64,000 nt of DNA from Nilaparvata lugens. Lineage: Eukaryota > Arthropoda > Insecta > Hemiptera > Delphacidae. The translations under genes were made by a program, and so were the position numbers. The notes beneath the pieces were generated by a model. The model worked only from the letters and a program-made list of their open reading frames with translations, searched no databases and had not been told where the DNA came from. Of this stretch, positions 54,483 to 64,000 are shown in pieces. How positions within the stretch are numbered: the stretch's first letter is position 1; each line of letters begins with the position of its first letter. The DNA lies in NCBI RefSeq assembly GCF_014356525.2, contig NC_052505.1, positions 47,269,969 to 47,333,968 of the forward strand, in the 5' to 3' direction.

Positions 54483-56409
54483 TTACTCTCTGAAATTTGC
54501 GCATTTAATCCGCGGTTCACGAATCTTATTTCTTTGTAGGACAATATATCTTCGGAAGTAGAATAGTTATTTAAAGTTGGTTTACCGTTTCGAGAGAAGC
54601 TATTATTCAGGTCTGGTTACTAGATCTCCCTCTGATAGTATTTTATATATTTTCTTTTTGACTAGAAATGCACTAGTTGAAACATCGAATACGATTCAGT
54701 AAGTACATAAAAAACACATATATAGCGGCAACTAAGTGAATATTACCAACAAAGTGTTGGCTAATCAAGAAAAATTCCGCCGTATTCAATTACAGATAAC
54801 GTATCCACCCACTTACAATCTTTCCTATATCTTCAGGGTTTCTGAGTGTAGTATTGAGCAAGACCAAAAATCTGCTTTTGGGTTTTAATTGTTTTTCTTC
54901 ACAATAATTGAGTTGTTTTTCAACCTTATAAAAACGCACCAATTTCAAATCAAATACACCTGAATCTAACCTAACTTTGATTTCTTCTGCTGGTGTACAT
55001 TTTCAACTCTGAAACCAGATTAGAAATTATGCTTGTTCATACTGATATAAGCAACAAGTGAGTGCATCTGTTATGGATTCTGACCGAGAATCAGAAACTG
55101 AGATCTCACGGCTTTTAATATTATGTTGCCCTTTTTCGTAATATTACAAGCATCTTCAGACCAAATGATAGAACATTCATAAAATAATACATTTATTTTT
55201 ATTGCAGGACAAATTTTCAGACCTATTGATGGGTGATATCTGTGCATCGATATTTTCTATCAGGTCACTAGGAGCGAGAATATCAACTCCGAATATGAAA
55301 ATCAATATCAATTCTCATTCAACAAGTTTTATAGACAATAAAAATAATTGTTGATTGATTGCTGCAAGAGTTAAAATGAAGCATTTTCACTGGAAAAAGG
55401 ATGTAACACACAAACAGTCAATTTTGATAACGGCTCACTGAATATTGTAGCATTCCTAGGAATGCGACATTTTTAACTCACTATTAGCTCCCTTTCAGCA
55501 ACCCCGAAATTGTTCTCTTACGTGGCAATCACGTTTTTTACCCTTGTAACGCCATCATTGTCCTCGGCTTTTGAGTTTTGGTTCAGTTTGATTTTTTTTT
55601 GTGACAGAAGAGTTCAAAGACAACTGTTTGATTAAAAGGAGACTCACTCAATGCGAGATATGCCCGCTATTTGGATTCTGTCGGCTACCTTTGTGTTTTG
55701 ACTTCCTGCCTTGGCTTAACAAAATACTACTGGACATGTCGATGAGCCTGATACCACCCGCTACAACATCTCTTTCTATTTCTTCTATTCTCCGTCTTTC
55801 TCCTTCTATTTTCCCGCTTTACCGTTCCACCCACCCTACTCTCCTGAATTCTTTTAGCTGAATTCCACTCGCACATTGCCTCCAGCAAAATCGCGATCTC
55901 GTACGGTCAGGCAGTCAATTCAATTGCAATTCTTTGTTGCCGGATTCTTCCTCATAGCACAAGAGGAACATTCTTTGTTTGTGCTGTAATATCAGATTAC
56001 CAAGATTAAAAATTGTAGGATATTTTTTGAATTAATAGAAAGAGTAAATAAATAAATAAATACTCATTTTATTTGCTCACGGACAAGTCATACAAATACA
56101 ATACAGAGTTACAGCTGAATAAAAATGGAAGCACAATATAATCATTCTACATTTGAACATGAACATTCTAAGGGAATAAAATACTAATTTCGGTTCTCGA
56201 AATAACACGATTTCACTCCTTATAATTCTCCTATTGATGTCTATATTATAGCCTAAGTGTATTATCGAACAACCAAGAATGATAGAATATTACTGCATAA
56301 AAGGAAATGAATGACAAAAAATCTGGTGTGGCGCACTCACACAACTTTCCTTTCCTCAATGAAAATTGATCACCCGACGCTAGTGTTCCCGCGCATCTCA
56401 AGTCTACTA
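54481..56409. repeat. 1.93-kb direct repeat right of the LINE
   Basis: Matches 48300-50227. Unlike the left copy, its right end continues into an uninterrupted minus-strand family T copy (TCTACTATTCAAAGA), which shows the pre-insertion order of the sequence. Confidence 0.9.
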
Positions 56410-56933
56410 TTCAAAGATTTGAGCCAGCTGGTGACAGGGCAATAACGCTGAAAACACACAAGGTCTGCTATCTCTTCATAGTGAATCATTCAATAGAATC
56501 AACCGTTACCAAGAGTTTGCAATATTGGATAATCACATTTTCTCGAATTTCGAGCTTATTTCCAATTTTAGGTGAAAATGTTACCAAACATTAATTGTAT
56601 AGATTATCATGCTCAATCTTTTCCACTCGGAATGTTAGGATTAAATTGTATCTGAAGCCTGATAATTGAGAATCTAAAATCAAACTTTGCATAGATGGGG
56701 CGGAGCTCCTAGAATTTTTACAAATATGAGACTTGTGGCAGTTGATAGAGCTTATCAATGACTATTCAAAATATGAATTTGATCAAAATCGTTGGAGCCG
56801 TTTTCGAGAAAAACCCTGTTTTTGACAACATTTTCGCCATTTTAGCCGCCATCTTGAATCGCATTTGATCGAAATTGTTAGTGTCGGATCTTCATATTGT
56901 AAGGACCTTACGTTCCAAATTTCAAGTAATGCG
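56322..56933 (-). mobile_element. Family T copy, truncated before its TG tract
   Basis: Plus-strand text starts AAAAAATCTGGTGTGGCGCA and runs through the GAGCTCCTAGAA, GTTTTCGAGAA and GCCGCCATCTTGAAT blocks in the inverse order of the full copies. It stops at about 56933, where the inverted copy of host sequence begins. Confidence 0.65.
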
Positions 56934-57470
56934 CTGAAAATCAGCCAATCAGAGAGCTTCCTGCCCCGCTGACTCTTCTGCCGCCAGTGCAAAAACCGCT
57001 AGGTATGGTACATATAGCTCTAACTATACACATTCTTGTACCTAGTATAGAATAATATTGTATAGTCTGTTGTAGCTGTGGCATAATCTGCATAACCTAA
57101 AGAATTGTCAACTGAAGTGGGCGCATTCCATTATCACTTTGTTATCACTATACCAATTGATCTTATTGAACCAATCCAGTAGTTGTGATTTATATAATTT
57201 CAATTTATGAATTAAATTTCAATTTTTCACACAGCAGCTGAGTTCAAAGAAATCTATACAGCAGAAATTATAAAACATATGCGTTTTACAAATAGTTTAT
57301 TTGTTGCAGGATCATGCTGACCCCTATTTACTGGAAAAAGTTGATATGTTTGTGAGGAAGATATTCAATGGAAAACCCAAGGGTGAGAAAGTTATCAATT
57401 AAACTTTGAAAATAAACTTCAATAACTTATTACACACAAGTTCATTATTCAATTTACAAGCTTAAAAATC
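56934..57470 (+). repeat. Inverted duplicate of the exon C region (10512-11048)
   Basis: From GCTGAAAATCAGCCAATCAG the plus strand follows the minus strand of 11048-10512: half of the small MITE, the CTAACTATACACATTCTTG block, intron sequence, exon C and the intron up to a family T end (AATTTACAAGCTTAAAAATC). The copies differ by scattered changes and one indel next to the MITE remnant. Confidence 0.85.
57310..57382 (+). pseudogene. Duplicate of exon C with intact frame and splice sites
   Basis: The acceptor TTTGTTGCAG and donor AAGG|GTGAG are kept, and the 73 bases differ from exon C at one synonymous position (AAA to AAG, Lys). No other exon of the gene is found around it on the plus strand, so it is most likely an orphan exon fragment. 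It could still be spliced into a transcript from this strand. Confidence 0.7.
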
Positions 57471-58385
57471 TGGTGTAGCGCACTCACACAACTTTCCTTG
57501 CCGTTATGAGAATTGATCACCTGACGCTAGTGTTCACGTGCATCTCAAGTCTACTTATAAACAAAGATCTGAGCCAGCTGGTGACAGGACAATAACGCTG
57601 GAGACATACGAGGTCTGCTATCTCTTCATAGTGAATCATTTAATAGAATTAACAGTTACCAACAGTTTGCAATTGAAATAATAATATTTTCTCGAATTTC
57701 GAGCTTATTTTGAATTTTAGGTGAACATGTTACTGAACATTAATTGTAGAGATTTTCATGCTCAATCTTTTCCACTTGGATTTTTTTGTACAAATTGTAT
57801 CTGAAGCCTGATATTTGGTAATCAAAAATCAAATTTTTCATCGATGGGGTGGAGCTCCTGAAAATTTTACAGATATGCGACTTGTGGCAGTTGATAGAGC
57901 TCATCAATGACTATTCTACGTATAAATTTGATCAAAATCGTTGAAGCCGTTTTCGAGAAAATCGCGAAAACCCCTGTTTTTGACAACATTTTCGCCATTT
58001 CAGCCGCCATCTAGAATTGCATTTGATTGAAATTGTTCGTGTCAGATACTCATAGTGTAATGGCCTTAAGTTCCAAATTTCAAGTCATTCCGTTGATTGG
58101 GAGACGAGATAACGTATACACAGACGCACATACACTCATACACACACACACATACAGACCAATAGCCAAAAACCACTTTTTTGGACTCTGGGGACCTTGA
58201 AACGTATAGAAATTTAGAAATTGGGGTACCTTAATGTTTTCGGAAAGCAATACTCTCCTTACCTATGGTAATAGGTCAAGGAGAGTAATGAAACATATAG
58301 AAAACATGAAATTAGGGTACCTTAAATTTTTTTGGAAAGCAATACTTTCCTTACCTATGGTAATAGGGCAAGGAAAGTAAAAATT
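57470..58385 (-). mobile_element. Family T element, full-length minus-strand copy
   Basis: It runs from AAAATCTGGTGTAGCGCACT to AAGGAAAGTAAAAATTC on the plus-strand text, that is, in reverse. A short CA tract lies at about 58128-58154. The hairpin end is present twice (58251-58287 and 58343-58379). The end part is also unit 1 of the tandem array that follows. Confidence 0.65.
58251..58379 (-). other. Paired terminal hairpins of family T
   Basis: TACTCTCCTT (58251-58260) pairs with AAGGAGAGTA (58278-58287), and TACTTTCCTT (58343-58352) pairs with AAGGAAAGTA (58370-58379). The loops are almost the same. The base that differs between the two stems has changed on both sides, so pairing is kept. 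The arrangement is repeated in each unit of the array. Confidence 0.8.
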
Positions 58386-59039
58386 CAAATAACACATCAA
58401 TAGTATAATTACAATCTGAACAACAATATTATCAAATGAACAGTAATATATCATAACATATTAAAAAATTTATAGGTTCAATAGATAGAAATGGCGTACT
58501 TTGGTTTTCAACCACACAATTTCAAGCAATTGAATAAACTTAACGCTGAAGTTCTCAAACTATCAAATAATAAGCAGGCATGCTAATGTGTATTGAAGAT
58601 AGCCAAGTTAGAACGAATGTCTTTTGGAATTTTGCATATAGATTCTTAATTAACCGGTGTGTGGCGCACCCACACAACTTTCCTTACCGTTATGAAAATT
58701 CATCACCTGACACTAGTGTTCACGCGCATCTCAAGTCTACTATTCAAAGAACCTAATCCAGCTGGTGACAGGACAATAACGCTGGAGACACACGAAGTCT
58801 GCTATCTCTTCACAGTGAATGATTCAATGGAATCAATAGTTTGCAATTGAAATAATAACATTTTCTGGAATTTCGAGCTTATTTTGAATTTGAGGTGAAA
58901 ATGCTACTGAACATTGTAGAGATCTTCATGCTCAATCTTTTCGACTTCGTTCGTTTAAATTGTATCTGAAGCCTGATAATTGGGAATCTTAAATCAAACT
59001 TTGCATAGATGTGGCGGAGCTCCTGGAATTGTACACAGA

Positions 59040-59044
<5 letters not shown>

Positions 59045-59072
<28 letters not shown>

Positions 59073-59101
59073 CACACACACACACACACACACACCACAC
59101 A

Positions 59102-59132
<31 letters not shown>

Positions 59133-59145
59133 CCACACACACACA

Positions 59146-59186
<41 letters not shown>
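59045..59186. repeat. CA microsatellite with CCA interruptions
   Basis: (CA)n broken by single extra C bases at several places; an identical pattern occurs at 60076-60217. The shared interruption pattern shows that the array was copied as whole units, not by independent slippage. Confidence 0.95.
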
Positions 59187-60070
59187 GACCAATACCCAAA
59201 AACCACTTTTTTGGACTCAGGGGACCTTGAAACGTATAGAAATTTAGAAATTGGGGTACCTTAATTTTTTTCGGAAAGCAATACTCTCCTTACCTATGGT
59301 AATAGGGCAAGGAGAGTAATGAAACATATAGAAAACATGAAATTAGGGTACCTTAAATTTTTTTGGAAAGCAATACTTTCCTTACCTATGGTAATAGGGC
59401 AAGGAAAGTAAAAATTCAAATAACACATCAATAGTATAGTTACAATCTGAACAACAATATTATCAAATGAACAGTAATATATCATAACATATTAAAAAAT
59501 TTATAGGTTCAATAGATAGAAATGGCGTACTTTGGATTTCAACCACACAATTTCAAGCAATTGAATAAACTTAACGCTGAAGTTCTCAAACTATCAAATA
59601 ATAAGCAGGCATGCTAATGTGTATTAAAGATAGCCAAGTTAGAACGAATGTCTTTTGGAATTTTGCATATAGATTCTTAATTAACCGGTGTGTGGCGCAC
59701 CCACACAACTTTCCTTACCGTTATGAAAATTCATCACCTGACACTAGTGTTCACGCGCATCTCAAGTCTACTATTCAAAGAACCCAATCCAGCTGGTGAC
59801 AGGACAATAACGCTGGAGACACACGAGGTCTGCTATCTCTTCACAGTGAATGATTCAATGGAATCAATAGTTTGCAATTGAAATAATAACATTTTCTGGA
59901 ATTTCGAGCTTATTTTGAATTTGAGGTGAAAATGCTACTGAACATTGTAGAGATTTTCATGCTCAATCTTTTCGACTTCGTTCGTTTAAATTGTATCTGA
60001 AGCCTGATAATTGGGAATCTTAAATCAAACTTTGCATAGATGTGGCGGAGCTCCTGGAATTGTACACAGA

Positions 60071-60103
<33 letters not shown>

Positions 60104-60132
60104 CACACACACACACACACACACACCACACA

Positions 60133-60163
<31 letters not shown>

Positions 60164-60176
60164 CCACACACACACA

Positions 60177-60217
<41 letters not shown>

Positions 60218-61090
60218 GACCAATACCCAAAAACCACTTTTTTGGACTCAGGGGACCTTGAAACGTATAGAAATTTAGAAATTGGGGTACCTTAATTTTT
60301 TTCGGAAAGCAATACTCTCCTTACCTATGGTAATAGGGCAAGGAGAGTAATGAAACATATAGAAAACATGAAATTAGGGTACCTTAAATTTTTTTGGAAA
60401 GCAATACTTTCCTTACCTATGGTAATAGGGCAAGGAAAGTAAAAATTCAAATAACACATCAATAGTATAGTTACAATCTGAACAACAATATTATCAAATG
60501 AACAGTAATATATCATAACATATTAAAAAATTTATAGGTTCAATAGATAGAAATGGCGTACTTTGGATTTCAACCACACATAAACTTAACGCTGAAGTTC
60601 TCAAACTATCAAATAATAAGCAGGCATGCTAATGTGTATTAAAGATAGCCAAGTTAGAACGAATGTCTTTTGGAATTTTGCATATAGATTCTTAATTAAC
60701 CGGTGTGTGGCGCACCCACACAACTTTCCTTACCGTTATGAAAATTTGTCACCTGACACTAGTGTTCACGCGCATCTCAAGTCTACTATTCAAAGAACCC
60801 AATCCAGCTGGTGACAGGACAATAACGCTGGAGACACACGAGGTCTGCTATCTCTTCACAGTGAATGATTCAATGGAATCAATAGTTTGCAATTGAAATA
60901 ATAACATTTTCTGGAATTTCGAGCTTATTTTGAATTTGAGGTGAAAATGCTACTGAACATTGTAGAGATTTTCATGCTCAATCTTTTCGACTTGGAATCG
61001 TTCGTTTAAATTGTATCTGAAGCCTGATAATTGGGAATCTTAAATCAAACTTTGCATAGATGTGGCGGAGCTCCTGGAATTGTACACAGA

Positions 61091-61146
<56 letters not shown>

Positions 61147-61151
<5 letters not shown>

Positions 61152-61931
61152 ATTATATTATTGAATAAATCGAGAATGTATGTCAAAGAACAAGTCAATA
61201 TAGTGAACGGGATTTGTCATGAATGCAGGATAGGCAAAGGGAAATTATTTTGTAATCCCACCAACAACAAGCAAGTGGTGTAAAAGAGGGTAATTACCTT
61301 ATTATTGTTATTTTATGTCATTTTATGGGCCCTTATTTTATAGATGTTTTATTGTATGAATAATGTTTATTATTTTTTGGCCACACTAATGAGGAATATT
61401 TTTTATAATTGGCAAGAGGCTTGTTATGCAATTGCATTTTATGAATTCAGAACATTGTTTTTGGGGAAGTCAATGAAAGTTGTGAACTCAGCAAGCAAAT
61501 TTAAGAAGAATTGTTTTATTGGCAGTATCATGATTAATAAGAACTTTCTATCATAGTAGGCTGGCAGGAGTTAATTATCAAGATAAATTTAGTTGACAAT
61601 TACTGACTTGTGAAAATTGTTCTACAAGTAATATCACTGTTAAAGAGAAGTCACTATAGAGAGAATATGATTTATTGAGTAGTATTAATAAAGGCCAAGG
61701 AGAGCACAGTCATGAGTATAATAGGAAATTTGATTACTCAGGTATAGAAATATCATGAATAGAGATATAATGTCCTAGATTAATAATAAGTCTTATGGCA
61801 TACCTGGTTGTTATCCATGGTTTTTAAAATTTTTTATCACTTTCACTAAAAGACTTTCTCACTGACACTTATTGTAAACTCCATCCTGTCGACAAATATA
61901 GAGGCCTTGTTGGCTGAACTTTCCACTTTCA
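61147..61931. other. AT-rich DNA upstream of a retroelement gag
   Basis: Short frames only (61344-61556). The stretch might include a leader or terminal repeat of the element that follows, but no matching repeat lies in the window. Confidence 0.3.
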
Positions 61932-61961
61932 TTGATATTTGACAATAATTATCATTTTAAA

Positions 61962-62612
61962 ATGAGTCTCTCTTCATCCGCGCACGTTGATGTAGCAGAC
62001 ACACTGCTGACGGCGGAGGTAGCGGTAGCCGATGCTGAGGGGAGCGCAATGGAGTCCACTGCCCAGCTGTCTCCAGTCACCGCCATGGATCCTGGAAATA
62101 TTAATGAACTGTCAAACATCTCCCAAGAGTCAATAAGGAGGATTATATTGGAGGGGGTTCTCAATTCATTCTCTACCATTTTAGGAAAAACGATGGCCAG
62201 AGTAACAAAAGATGTAAAAGCAGAAATGAAGGAAGTGAATGAATCAATGGAGGATATGTCGGTAAGGATGAATATGGATATGAAAGAGGCTACACAGGTG
62301 GTAGAAGTGAAAGTAGATGCATTAAACAACAAAATAGAAAATTATAGGGAAGAGCTCAAGACTACTTTATATTTGAAGTCAGATGCACAGGCCGGTACTA
62401 TCAAAAACCTAGAAGTAAGGGCGGATACAGTTACCTGTCAAATAAATGAAAGAATAGACTACTTAACAACTTCACAAAAACAAATCCAAACACTAGGCCA
62501 AGCATTAAAAACCGATATTCAGAAAGATGCACAGGAACAAATAGAAAATAAAATGAAGGACATAACCTCAACAGTAAATAGGAACAATAGTCAACTTATC
62601 TCCAAGAATTAA
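61962..62612 (+). CDS. Coiled-coil N-terminal Gag-like frame of a retroelement
   Basis: The frame could start at the ATG at 61932, but the second ATG at 61962 (AAAATGAGTC) has the better context. It gives about 216 residues: an Ala/Val/Ser-rich start, then a long, charged segment (about residues 80-216) with heptad-like spacing (MKEVNESMEDMSVRMNMDMK) typical of a coiled coil. Decayed Gag-like frames follow at once on the same strand, so I read it as the N-terminal part of a retroelement Gag. A host gene is not excluded. Confidence 0.4.
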   Translation: MSLSSSAHVDVADTLLTAEVAVADAEGSAMESTAQLSPVTAMDPGNINELSNISQESIRRIILEGVLNSFSTILGKTMARVTKDVKAEMKEVNESMEDMSVRMNMDMKEATQVVEVKVDALNNKIENYREELKTTLYLKSDAQAGTIKNLEVRADTVTCQINERIDYLTTSQKQIQTLGQALKTDIQKDAQEQIENKMKDITSTVNRNNSQLISKN

Positions 62613-62724
62613 CAACAGAATAGTATATTTACACAAATAATACTGATATCAATCAAAACAAAGTACTATGTAAGCTAATTCATTGGAGACAGCCGTTGAA
62701 GAACAGCAATTATTTTGATCTAAA

Positions 62725-63640
62725 TTGAATGCTGAGGTAGTAGATAATGAAACGGAAGTTACTGGTCATTGGAAACAAGCCCAAGAGAAGTTAGTACAAC
62801 TCGAGAGTCAGGTACATCAATTTCCACACGAGAATGTAGGGCCTATCCCCAAAGCAACGTTTGATATTTTGCACGGTTTCAATGGATTAGGTCGTTTTGA
62901 TAATACAGACCGCTATCTACAACCCAAACAATTCATAGATCAAATTAAAGCAGTACAAAATCTAGTACTCACCTCTTGAGTATGAATCATACTTGAATAT
63001 GTGGCGTTTCAAGCTAGCCAGCTTATTGTGCGGTGAACCTCTGTTGTTCTTCCAGAGAAGGATCCATGAATTCTCGTCACTAGAAGAGCTCATCGCAGCT
63101 TTCCTGGAACAGTATTGGGATAAATTTAGACAATTAAATGCGTTAACAGACATCATATCATGTAGATCCAATCATAGAAGCAGCCAGACCTACACCGAAT
63201 TTGTAATGAATATACAATTCTAAAACTCTTGACTAGACGAGCCCATGGCAGATACTACTTCAACTCACATCATACTGAAGAGGTTACCATCTCATGTGAG
63301 AACAGCACTTGTCACAACACCCATTTCCAATTGTACAGAGTTAATCAACAGTTTGCATTGTATACAATCAGTCAGGATCGAACATTATAAGCATCACAAA
63401 AATGTTCATAAACAACATATTCATCATCACCAGCCACCATCAAGACGAGGGGCGTACCAGGATGACCTGAATAGAATAAATAAATACAACAATAGACAAT
63501 TTAAAATTTCACAGAACAGCAATCACAATCCACCACCAATTCAAATAAGAACTATTGGTACAATAGATCATGCAACACAAATTAATCTACAAAAAGAACC
63601 GATCCACCACTACAATACTGCCACCAAGGAATAAAGCCAA
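62725..63640 (+). pseudogene. Decayed retroelement Gag region
   Basis: Frames 62725-62979 (ILHGFNGLGRFDNTDRYLQP and PKQFIDQIKAVQ), 62993-63223 (LASLLCGEPLLFF and FSSLEELIAAFLEQYWDKF) and 63245-63634 (VRTALVTTPISNCTELINSL) read in order like the core of a retrotransposon Gag, but are separated by stops and frame changes. A basic, His/Asn-rich tail follows. No protease or polymerase is seen before the window ends, so the element is decayed, or continues beyond 64000. Confidence 0.55.
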
Positions 63641-64000
63641 CCATGCACCACAACCAACCCGTCAACAACAATCACTTTTAAGCATTCTAATCCCCCCTGA
63701 AAATACCCCACCAGCAATTACTACAACACAAAAGTCAATAAACACTGATTATATTAGACAACAGACAACTTAACAACAACCACAAGAAAACTCAGATGAT
63801 CCACATGGAAAAGCACCGCAATGAGAAATACCCTTACATAGGCTATTGCCTGTGAGTAAGGGTGAATCTGGATTAAATGATTAAGATGAAACTTGAATGA
63901 GAACTTAACAGGTAAGGATAGTAAAGAAATAAAGAGATTTGAAATTTAGTTTATCTTATTGAAAAATAGAATTTAGCGGAGCTTGAGAACGTCCACTAGT
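63641..64000. other. End of window; Asn/Thr/Gln-rich remnants and a hairpin
   Basis: The frame 63570-63773 is low in complexity and probably a decayed nucleocapsid tail. ACCCTTAC (63830-63837) and GTAAGGGT (63856-63863) form a perfect 8-bp stem. Nothing else is recognised. Confidence 0.3.

Larger units (their letters stand above)
58150..61146. repeat. Tandem array of three ~1.03-kb units
   Basis: The marker GGCGCACCCACACAACTTTC lies at 58665, 59696 and 60711, giving spacings of 1031 and about 1015. Each unit has the double hairpin, an AT-rich part (ATAACACATCAATAGTATA), a Helitron-like piece (TTTTGCATATAGATTCTTAA), a truncated family T body and a CA tract. Unit 3 lacks 16 bases near 60580 and ends in an uninterrupted CA run at 61146. 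The first unit is slightly more diverged. Confidence 0.9.

Noticed and set aside
59045..61146. CRISPR-like regular repeats
   Set aside because: The regular spacing comes from ~1-kb tandem units of a mobile element with CA tracts; there are no short repeats with unique spacers, and the genome is eukaryotic.

Overview
The window is AT-rich nuclear DNA from an arthropod, most likely an insect. The reasons are GT-AG split exons, and a mobile-element mix of Helitrons, TA-flanked MITEs, a Penelope-like element, a CR1/L2/Jockey-group LINE and Ty3/Gypsy-type elements. A planthopper or other hemipteran is my guess from the look of the repeats; I could not check it. There is no sign of an operon, plasmid or bacterial genome. 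No canonical tRNA, rRNA or CRISPR array was seen.

Host sequence. One candidate gene can be assembled on the minus strand from four exons whose splice sites and phases agree: exon A (31742-31885, phase 0 out), exon B (13376-13819, phase 0 in and out, two membrane segments), exon C (10595-10667, phase 0 in, 1 out) and terminal exon D (8351-8769). It would encode about 359 residues: a membrane protein of unknown function with an acidic, cysteine-containing C-terminus. Its introns are full of mobile elements; the 17.9-kb first intron holds the whole large LTR element. The region 40.6-48.3 kb is mostly low-copy DNA with only weak exon candidates.

Layout. 0-8.3 kb: short tandem duplication, copies of a TG-tract repeat (called family T here), Helitron ends, a MITE and a complete 0.8-kb Helitron. 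8.3-31.9 kb: the candidate gene. Intron 3 (8770-10594) holds a family T copy, intron 2 (10668-13375) a MITE and a decayed Penelope-like element, and intron 1 (13820-31741) Helitron pieces, an LTR element with 2.6-kb repeats and only gag-protease (18933-26779), a decayed Gypsy relic and a large TG-tract repeat. 33.4-40.6 kb: a Helitron with a nested MITE, then a 3.15-kb tandem duplication carrying a dead LINE fragment and converging Helitron ends. 48.3-56.4 kb: an intact-looking LINE lying exactly between two 1.93-kb direct repeats. 56.9-57.5 kb: an inverted copy of exon C with its flanks. 58.1-61.1 kb: a three-unit, ~1.03-kb tandem array bounded by CA tracts. 61.9-64 kb: a decayed gag region of another retroelement.

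The main candidates for something undescribed are: the pol-less LTR element with two tandem retropepsin-like domains whose catalytic triads are altered; the LINE with direct repeats about a hundred times longer than usual target-site duplications; family T, which carries nearly every TG/CA microsatellite in the window and keeps a terminal hairpin by paired base changes; and the inverted exon copy. All identity figures come from comparison by eye.
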